Source: Paucibacter aquatile (lineage in GTDB: Bacteria > Pseudomonadota > Gammaproteobacteria > Burkholderiales > Burkholderiaceae_C). From it: a DNA stretch of 64,000 bases. Of the stretch, positions 1 to 9,000 are shown in pieces. The position numbers and the translations under genes were made by a program. A model generated the notes under the pieces. The model had not been told where the DNA came from and did not search any database. It saw nothing but the letters and a program-made list of their open reading frames with translations. The DNA is taken from positions 186,001-250,000 of the forward strand of contig NZ_POSP01000003.1 in NCBI RefSeq assembly GCF_002885975.1, read 5' to 3'. Each line of letters begins with the position of its first letter. Within the stretch, counting starts at the first letter, position 1.

Positions 1-2
1 CC

Positions 3-3000
3 TCTGCCACCGACGTCGACACGAGCGCGCACGCGTTTCACGGGGCTTTTGCCAATCGCCCCTCACGTCGGCTGATGCTGGCGCAAGGCTGGGGCATTCT
101 GTGCCTGTGCGCACCAACTGCAGCCTGGCCACAGGCGGTCACGGCCGGCCCCAACTATTACGTGTCCGATGCCCGCAGTGGCGCCAATGGCACCGCGGGC
201 AAGGATGCGGTCGGCGGTGGCTCTTGCGTCAGTGGCCCCGTACCGGGTACGCCGGGCGGTACCGGCCCTTCGATTGACGAGACGATCAAGCTCGGCCTCG
301 TGTCCCTGAGCTACCCAGGGACGCTCATCGGCGTGAGCAGCAGCGGCGGCAATGGCGGCAAAGGCGGCAATGGTGATCCTTCCGGTCAATGCGGCAAGGG
401 CGACTTTGACGGTCGCCCTGGCGGTGCAGGCGGCTCCGTGACCGTGTTCGTGAAGCCCGGCGCCAACCCGGCAGAAGCCATCTACAGCGTCGCAAGCACC
501 GGCGTGGTGGCGATCAGCCATGGTGGGTCGGGCGGCGATGGTGGCGACAACACCCGCGGCAAAGACGACTACAAGGGCGGCGATGGCGGGGCGGGCGGTG
601 CTGGCGGCAATGTCCGGCTGGAGAACGCGCTGTCCATGCAGGTCAGTGGTGGGCTCGGTGCGGCGGGGCTGGTGGCCCAAAGCGGTGGCGGCGCCGGTGG
701 CACCGGCGGCGATGCCGCCAACAAAGCCAATGCGGGCAGTGGCAAGAGCGGTGGCACCGGGGGTGATGTGATCCTGCGCAACACCGGCAAGATCCTGACC
801 GATGGCGGCAACGCGATGTCAGCGCAGAGCATTGGCGGCTTTGGTGGTGATGGCGGTGTGAACACCAAAAGCCACAGCGGCAGTGGCGGCACGGGTGGCA
901 ATGGCGGCACCCTGGCCGTGGACAACACGGGGGCGCTGCAGGTCGGATCAGGATCCCGCCTGGGCTGCAGCGACAGTGTCACCACGAACTGCAATCCCGC
1001 GGGCGGATTCGGCCTCGCAGCGCAGTCGGTCGGCGGCGGCGGGGGCCATGCCGGCGCCAGTGCCGGGCTTCATATCCTGGGTGCCGATGGTGGGGCAGCC
1101 GGGCATGCGGGCGCGGTGGTGGTGAACAACACCGGATCGGTTTCTGTGTTCAGCCCCGCGAGCACCGCCTTGTTCGCCCAGGCCATTGGCGGCGGCGGCG
1201 GCTCGGGCGGCATGGCCATTTCCAGCGGCAGCAAGACCACGGCCGTCGGCGGCGCCGGCGGCGCGGGCGGTGACGGTGGCGCCGTGACCGTCATCAACTG
1301 GAACAGTCTGTGCACCGGCATCGCCTGCAACGGTCAGGACCGCTGGACGGCCGATGACTCGAGCGCAGGGGGTGCCATCGCGCTGGTGGCCCAGAGCATC
1401 GGCGGCGGTGGCGGCGTGGGCGGCTTTGCCAAAGCCAAAGGCAAGGCGACGACCATTTTCGGCAATGCCTCGGCCATGGCCGTGGGCGGAACCGGCGGCA
1501 GTGGCGGCGCAGGTGCGCAGGTGCTGGTGACCCATGTCGGTCACCTCGGAACCGCCGAGATCAGTTCCCCGGGCTTGCTGGCCCAAAGCATTGGCGGTGG
1601 CGGCGGCAGTGCGGGCGGGGCCCTGGCCTATGCGACAGCCCTGGCCGGCGACAGTGCCGCCGTGTCTCATGGGGGTGCCGGCGGAGGCGGTGGCAACGGC
1701 GGCAATGTGCTGGTGAACTGCAACAGCTACAGCGCCCTCTCCTCCAGCTTCAGCCCCTGCGCCGGAACCCCTGTGCTGACCGCGGTCCGAACGGACTTCC
1801 GCATCGCCACCACCGGCCTCGCCTCGCCTGGCATCGTGGCCCAGAGCATTGGCGGCGGCGGGGGCGCGGGCGGCTACGCCATGTCGCTGTCCGGCAGCCT
1901 GATCGGCTCGCAGTCGCTGGGATTCGGCGGCAGCGGCGGCGCGGCAGGCACCGGAGGGCAGGTCTTTGCCAGCAGCAATGGGCAGAGCATCAACACCTCC
2001 GGGGCGCAATCCCCTGGGCTGCTGGCCCAGAGCATCGGCGGCGGTGGCGGCTCCGGCGGCAGCACCATGGACCTGAGCCTGGCGTACACCGGCAGCTCGG
2101 CCTCTTTGGGTGTGGGCGGCAAAGCAGGCAGTGGGCAAGCGGCCGGTGCTGTGGCGGTCCACAACCCTGGTGGCGTGATCAACACCAGCGGTGAAGGATC
2201 ACAAGGTCTGGTGGCCCAGAGCATTGGCGGCGGCGGCGGCAATGGGGGCTCGGCCATCACTTTGGCGGCCTCGGGACGCTATGCCGGCTCCCTGGCGGTC
2301 GGCGGCGATGGTGCCACGGGTGGAACCGGCGGCAACGTGACCCTCGTCAATGAGGACAGCAGCAGCAATCCGACTTACGGACGTGGCGCAATCACCACCC
2401 AGGGCAGCGGCGCGAGCGCCCTGGTGGCCCAGAGCATTGGCGGCGGTGGCGGCCATGGCGGGTTCTCGGTGGCCCTGTCCGGCGCGGAGTTCGTGGCCGG
2501 CGCGGTCAGCGTCGGCGGCAGCGGCGGCTCGGGCAACCATGCGGGAACGGTCAACGTCACCAACAAGGGGGCGCTGACCACCCAGGGCGGTGGTGCCCCG
2601 GTGCTGCTGGCCCAAAGCATTGGCGGCGGCGGCGGCTCGGGTGGCCATGCCATCGCTGGCACCGTGGCGGGCATGGGCAGCATCAGCATCGGCGCGGGGG
2701 GCAGCGGCGGCTCGGGGGCGGCGGCCTCCTCGGTGCAGGTGAACAGCACCGGTGCGATCGCCGCCCAGTCCAGCCAGGTCGGGCATGCCCCGGGCATCCT
2801 GGCGCAGAGCATCGGCGGCGGCGGTGGACAAGGCGGCTTCAGCGCCGCAGGTGCGCTGTCCTTTCAAGGCAGTGTCGCGCTGGCCGTGGGCGGTGGCGGT
2901 GGCAATGCGGGCAGTGCCGGCACGGTCAGCATCGACCATGGCGCGAGCCTGCTCACCCGCGGCGCCTTTTCTCCGGGCATTCAAGGCCAGAGCCTGGGTG

Positions 3001-6000
3001 GCAATGGCGGCAGTGGCGGGCACACCCTGGCAGGCGCCTTGGCCGGCGGGCTGAGCCTGGCCGCCAACCTGGGTGGCGGCGGTGGCAAGGGTGGCACCGG
3101 TGGGGATGTCTGGCTGCATGTCCATGGCCCCGAGCAGCGATTGGTCACCGAGGGCGACCAATCGCCTGGCGTGCTGGGGCAAAGCCTGGGCGGTTCGGGC
3201 GGCACCGGCGGCTGGGCCGCCAGTGCTTCGGTCAGCATGGCGGCAGCGCCCTCCGTCTCCCTGGGTGGCGCGGGTGGCGCCGGTGGCAAGGCCGGTCTGG
3301 TGGCCATGACGGCCCGCCTACCTGTGCAAACCAGCGGACACATGGCCCCAGGCCTGGCGGCTCAAAGCATCGGTGGCAACGGTGGCAGCGGCGGCTTCAC
3401 GGCCGCCGGTTCGGCCACCACCATCGTGGCGATGGCAACCAGCATCGGCGGCACGGGTGGCACGGGCGGACAAGGGGGTACGGTCAACATCAAGGCCGAT
3501 GCGCCGGTGCTCACCAGCGGCCAGCAGTCATTCGGCCTGCTGGCGCAGAGCATCGGCGGGAACGGCGGCAATGGCGGCTCGGCCCTGTCGGCCAGCGCAT
3601 CGACGGGCAACCCGTCCATGGCGGTATCCGTCGGCGCGGCGGGTGCAGCAGGTGCCACGGGGGGTAGTGGACAGAACGCCGGCAACGTCGCCGTGGTGGG
3701 CCGCAGCACCGTCATCACCCAGGGTCAAGGGGCGGTGGGCGTGGTGGCTCAGAGCATCGGCGGCGGCGGCGGCCAGGGCGGGGCCACCGCCGCGATTGCG
3801 GCCTCAGCCTCTGGGGGCGACCCCAACAACAAGAGCATGGCCGCCGCTGTGACGGTGGGCGGCAAGGGGGCTGCCGGCGGCGCCGGGGCCGAGGCCGCCG
3901 TGCGCTTGCTGGATGCCGTGCAAACAGGCGTGCCCAGCCGCAACAGCGCTTCGGGCGCGGCCGGCCAGGGTGACCGCGCAGCGGGTGTGCTGGTGCAGAG
4001 CATCGGCGGCAGCGGCGGCCAGGGGGGCGCGGCCAGCTCGCACGCCATCGCCGGCTCCGCCGCAGCGGCTGTGGCGATTGGCGGTGGCGGCGGCAGCGGC
4101 AGCAACGCGGGCAATGCGCTGCTGAACTTCGATGCGCAAACCTATCTGGCCAGCAACGCCGACCTGCTCAAGGCTTATGGCAACAACCCGGCGGCTGCCC
4201 TCAAGCACTACATCGACTGGGGCTTCGGCGAGGCGCGCCCTACGCAGAGCTTCAATGCAGCGCAGTACATGGCGAACTACAGCGACCTGCAAGCGTCCTT
4301 CAACGGCGACCTGGCAGCAGCCACCAATCACTACGTGAGCACCGGCGTCAGCGAGGGCCGCAGCGCGAGCGCGCCCGCCGGCAGCACCCCGGTCGCACTG
4401 GCGCTGACCGACAGCGCGAGTGCCTTCGTGGACCCGCTGATCTACATCGCGTCCCACCCCGACCTGATCCGCGCCCTGGGCAACGATCCGCTCGCCGGGC
4501 TGCGGCATTACCGGGACTGGGGGTATGGGGAAGGTCGCGTGACCAGCAGCTTCAACCCGGCCCAGTACCTGGCCAATTACGCTGACCTGCGGGCCAGCTT
4601 TGGCAACGACACCCGCGCCGCCACGGTGCATTGGATCACCACCGGCCAGGCCGAAGGGCGCTCTGCCAGCGCAGCGGCGGGCAGCACCCCGGTCAACAAG
4701 GTGAGCTTGCCCAGCGTCAGCACCTTCGGTCAGCAGGCCCCGGCCATGGTGGCTCAGAGCATCGGCGGCGGTGGCGGTCAGGGCGGTGCCGCGTCGGCCA
4801 GCGCCGTCAGCAACCAGCACGCGGCCTCGGTGGCCGTCGGCGGCTTTGGTGCCGGCGGCGGCGATGCCGGCATGGTGGTGGTGACCCCCACTGGCGCCCT
4901 CAACACAACGGGCGCGCAGTCGCCTGGGGTGCTGGCGCAGAGCATTGGCGGCGGTGGTGGTCATGGGGGCTCGGCATCGACCTCCGCAGACGGTTCACAG
5001 GGCGCGGTGGAGGCTGCCGGCGTGGCCGCGTACACCGGCCTGGTGGGCTCGACCGTGGGCAATGCCACGGTGGCCGTGGCGCAGAAGTTCAGCCAGGACA
5101 ACGGTGCGCCGAGCAGCTCGAGCGCCAAGAATGACAACGGCGTGGGGGCCTCCCTCAGCATCGGCGGCGCCGGTGGCCTGGGCGGCAAAGGCAGCGCCGT
5201 GGCGGTGGACAGCAGCGCGCTGGTGAGCACCTTGGGCGATCTGTCGGCCGGTCTGTATGCGCAGAGCGTGGGCGGCGGTGGCGGTCACGGCGGCAGCAGC
5301 ACCAGCAATGCCAAGGGCGGCAACAGTGCTGTCGCCGTCAGCCTCGGAGGCAGCGGCGGCACCGGCGGCGACGCGGGCTCGGTGCAGGTGCGCAACAGCG
5401 GCCGCATCGGCACGGCCGGAACCCAGTCCCTGGGCGTCTTTGCCCAGAGCGTGGGCGGCGGTGGCGGTGATGGCGGCTCGGTCAGCGCCACCTCACAGGC
5501 CGGCGGCAAGGCCGCCGCCTCCTTGGGTCTGGGCGGCAGTGGCGGCGGCGGCGGCAGTGGCGGCAGCGTCAATCTGATCAACACCGGCAGCGTCAGCACC
5601 TGGCAGGGCAATGCCGGCGGGCTGTTTGCCCAGAGCGTGGGCGGAGGCGGTGGCAACGGGGGCGCCGCCAGCACGGCCGCCAGCGTCACCCCGGCCGCAG
5701 ACGACGGCAAAACCAGTGCCAGCACCGGCACGGCCAGCTCATCGCCCAACAACCAGAGCAACTCGGCCAGCGCCGGCAGCGTGTCCGGCAGCACCCCGAC
5801 CAAGGGCGGCGCTGCAGGGGCCAGCACCGGCTACGCAGCCAGCCTCGCCCTCGGGGGAGCGGGTGGCAAGGCGGGTCATGGCGGCTCGGTGGTGGTGCAG
5901 CACAGCGGCAGCGTGAGCACAGGCCTCGCGGTGCAAGAGGGTGTCGTGCACAGCATCGCCCACGCCCCTGCCCTGCTGGCCCAGAGTGTGGGCGGCGGCG

Positions 6001-9000
6001 GCGGCCAAGGAGGAAGCAGCAGCAGCAATGCCGATGCGGCCAAGAGCAGCGTGGCCATCTCGCTGGGTGGCTTGGGGGCTGGCGGTGGAGATGGGGGCAC
6101 GGTGGCCGTGCATGCCAGCGCCGGCAATCTCAGCACGCGGGGCGCCTTGTCGTCCGGGCTGATCGCGCAAAGCCTGGGTGGCGGTGGCGGCAACGGGGGC
6201 TCTTCCACCTCCACGGCCAGCCAAGGCAGTTCGGCTTCGGTGGCCATGGGGCTGGGGGGCACAGCGGGCGGTGGTGGCCACGGCGGTGCGGTGACGGTGT
6301 GTGGCACGCGCCAGGCCGATGGCAGCTGCGGCACTGCGCTGGGCAGCAGCATCAGCACCGGCGGCGTGCAGTCGCACGGCGTGTTCGCCCAGAGCGTGGG
6401 CGGCGGCGGTGGCAGCGGCGGAGCCGTCAGCGCGGCAGCCACCGCGGGTGACGCCAGTGGCAGTGACAACAGTGCCAGCACGGGCAATGGCAGCAGCTCG
6501 ACTTCCGCCTCCAGCGGCGTGGCGGTGGCCGCCGCCCTGGGGGGCAGCGGTGGCAGCGGCGGCTACGGGGGGGATGTCCGGCTGTCCATTGCGGCTTCAG
6601 TCAGCACCCTCGGGGCGCGCTCGACAGCTTTGTTTGCTCAAAGTGTGGGCGGCGGTGGCGGTGAGGCCGGCAGCAGCAGCACCAACGCCAGCAGCGGCGC
6701 CCATGCGGTGAGCCTGGCGCTGGGCGCCAGCGGCGGCAGCGGCGGCCGGGGCGGCAATGTGTCGGTGGACCTGGCCAGCAGCGCCCAGCTGCAAACCCGT
6801 GGCCTGATGTCTCAGGGCTTGATGGCCCAGAGCGTGGGCGGCGGCGGCGGCGTGGCGGGCAGCACCAGCGCTACCAGCGCCGATGCCGGCAACAGCAACA
6901 CCAGCCTGGCCTTGGGCGGCAAGGCGGGGAGCGGCCAAGATGGCGGCATCGTCAAGGTCAACAGCGGTGGCAGCATCAGCACCAGCGGTTGGGGCGCGGA
7001 TGGCCTGGTGGCGCAAAGCGTCGGGGGTGGCGGTGGTACTGGAGGCGCAGCGTCGAGCAGCGCATCGACAGGAACAGCTGCTGCGTCCCTCGCCCTGGGC
7101 GGCCAGGGCGGTGCATCCGGAAAAGGCGGCGATGTCGCGGTCACGCTGTTCTCTGGCAGCGTGAAGACCGAGGCCGAAGCGGCCCGCGCCCTCTTGGTGC
7201 AAAGCATTGGCGGCGGTGGCGGCAGTGGCGGCAGCGCCAGCAGCAACACGGGGGGCGACAACACCAAGTCGGTCAGCCTCGCGCTGGGTGGGCAAAGTGG
7301 CAGCAGTGGCGGCGGCCAGGGTGGCACGGTCAACGTCAGCACCAACGGCACGGTGACCCTGGCCACCCAGGGGCATTTCGCCGCCGCGGTGATGGCGCAG
7401 AGCATTGGCGGCGGCGGCGGTGTCGGCGGCAGCAGCCAAAGCAGCAGCAGCGCCAAGGGCAGCAGCTACAGCCTGGGGCTCAACCTCGGGGGCGCTGGCG
7501 GCGCCGGCGGCAACGGCGGTGCGGTGACGCTGGCTCTGCGTGATATCAACTCCAACATCAGCACGCAGGGCTTGGCCGCCTTCGGGGTCATGGCACAGAG
7601 CATTGGTGGCGGCGGCGGTGTCGGGGGCGCGGCCGCCTGGCAACAGTCCGGCAGCTTGGGCAGCGTCTCGATCAGCAGCCAGCTGGGCGGCAGCGGCGGA
7701 GATGGGGGCGATGGCGGCGGTATCTGGCTGCTGTCCGACCAGACCTTGAGCACCGCAGGACACCTGGCCGTGGGCCTGCTGGCCCAGAGCGTGGGCGGCG
7801 GCGGTGGCGTGGGTGCAGCGGCCACCTCGTCCAGCGAGGGCAGCGCCTTCAGCGGCAGCGTGAACCTCGGCGGCAGCGGCGGCAAAGGCGGCGCGGGCGG
7901 CACGGTGGAGCTGGCGCTGGGTCAGCGTGTCAGCACCTACGGCAACCTGGCGCATGCGGCGGTGGCGCAGAGCATTGGCGGCGGCGGCGGTCTCAACCTC
8001 AGCCGGGCCAGCGGCACGATCCTGGGGAACAGTCAGGCCAAGGCGGGCGCTCGCGTGCTGCTGTCCAGCAGCGCTGCGGTGGAGACCAGCGGCACGGGGG
8101 CCGCGGGCCTGGTGGCCCAGAGCATCGGCGGCGGCGGCGGCCTGTCAACCTCCTTCGGATCAGCCACCCTGGGTGGCGCGCCGGGCTTTGCCAACGGCGG
8201 CGTGGTGCGCCTGTGCAATGGGCTGGACAGCGCCGGTCAGTGCAGCGGCGATGTCGCACTGACGGGCAGTATCCGCACCCATGGCGCACTCGGCCACGGC
8301 CTGGTGGCCCAGAGCATTGGCGGCGGCGGCGGGATGGTGCTCAGCCCGGAGAACCCGCTGCAGACCACTTTGCGTAGCAGCGGTGCCATCGGCAGCGACG
8401 TGACCGTCTGGACCGCCCAGGCCATCAGCACACAAGGCCATGGGGCCGCCGGCCTGGTGGCACAGAGCATCGGGGCGGGCGGCGGCCTGGTCGGTGACCA
8501 CTACTGGGCCACAGGCACGGTCACCCACAAGCTGAGCATGGCCAGCAGCACGGATGTGTCCACCGGCGCGGCGGTCAGCGTGGATGCACGCAAAGGCTCG
8601 CAGGCTTGGAGCACCAGCGGCATGAACGCGCCCGCACTCGTGGCGCAAAGCATTGGCGGTGGTGGCGGCTACTTTGCCCATACCAACCTGACCCAGGCCA
8701 GCCGGGTGGATCTGAGCTTCCAGCTCGGCGGCACCGATGGCAGCAGTGACGGCGGCACCGCCCGGGTGAATCTGGGCGCGCGAGCCATCAGCACCGGCGA
8801 CGCAGGCAGCCTGGGTGTGCTGGCGCAAAGCGTGGCGGGCGGCGGCGGTGTGTTTTCCTGGGTGGCGCCGACCGTGGCGGCGCCCGGCAGTGCGGCCAGC
8901 ACCAACGCCACCCTGAGCGGCCAACTGGGACAGACCGGCAGTGGCAGCCGCGCCTTCGATGCCAGCGTCAGCGGCAGCCCGTCGATCAGCACCAGCGGCC

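Noticed and set aside
948..3182. Long minus-strand open frames (404 and 327 codons) antisense to the autotransporter
   Set aside because: They are Ala/Gly/Arg/His-rich mirror images of the GC-rich repeat codons, have no recognisable domain, and recur along the repeat array.
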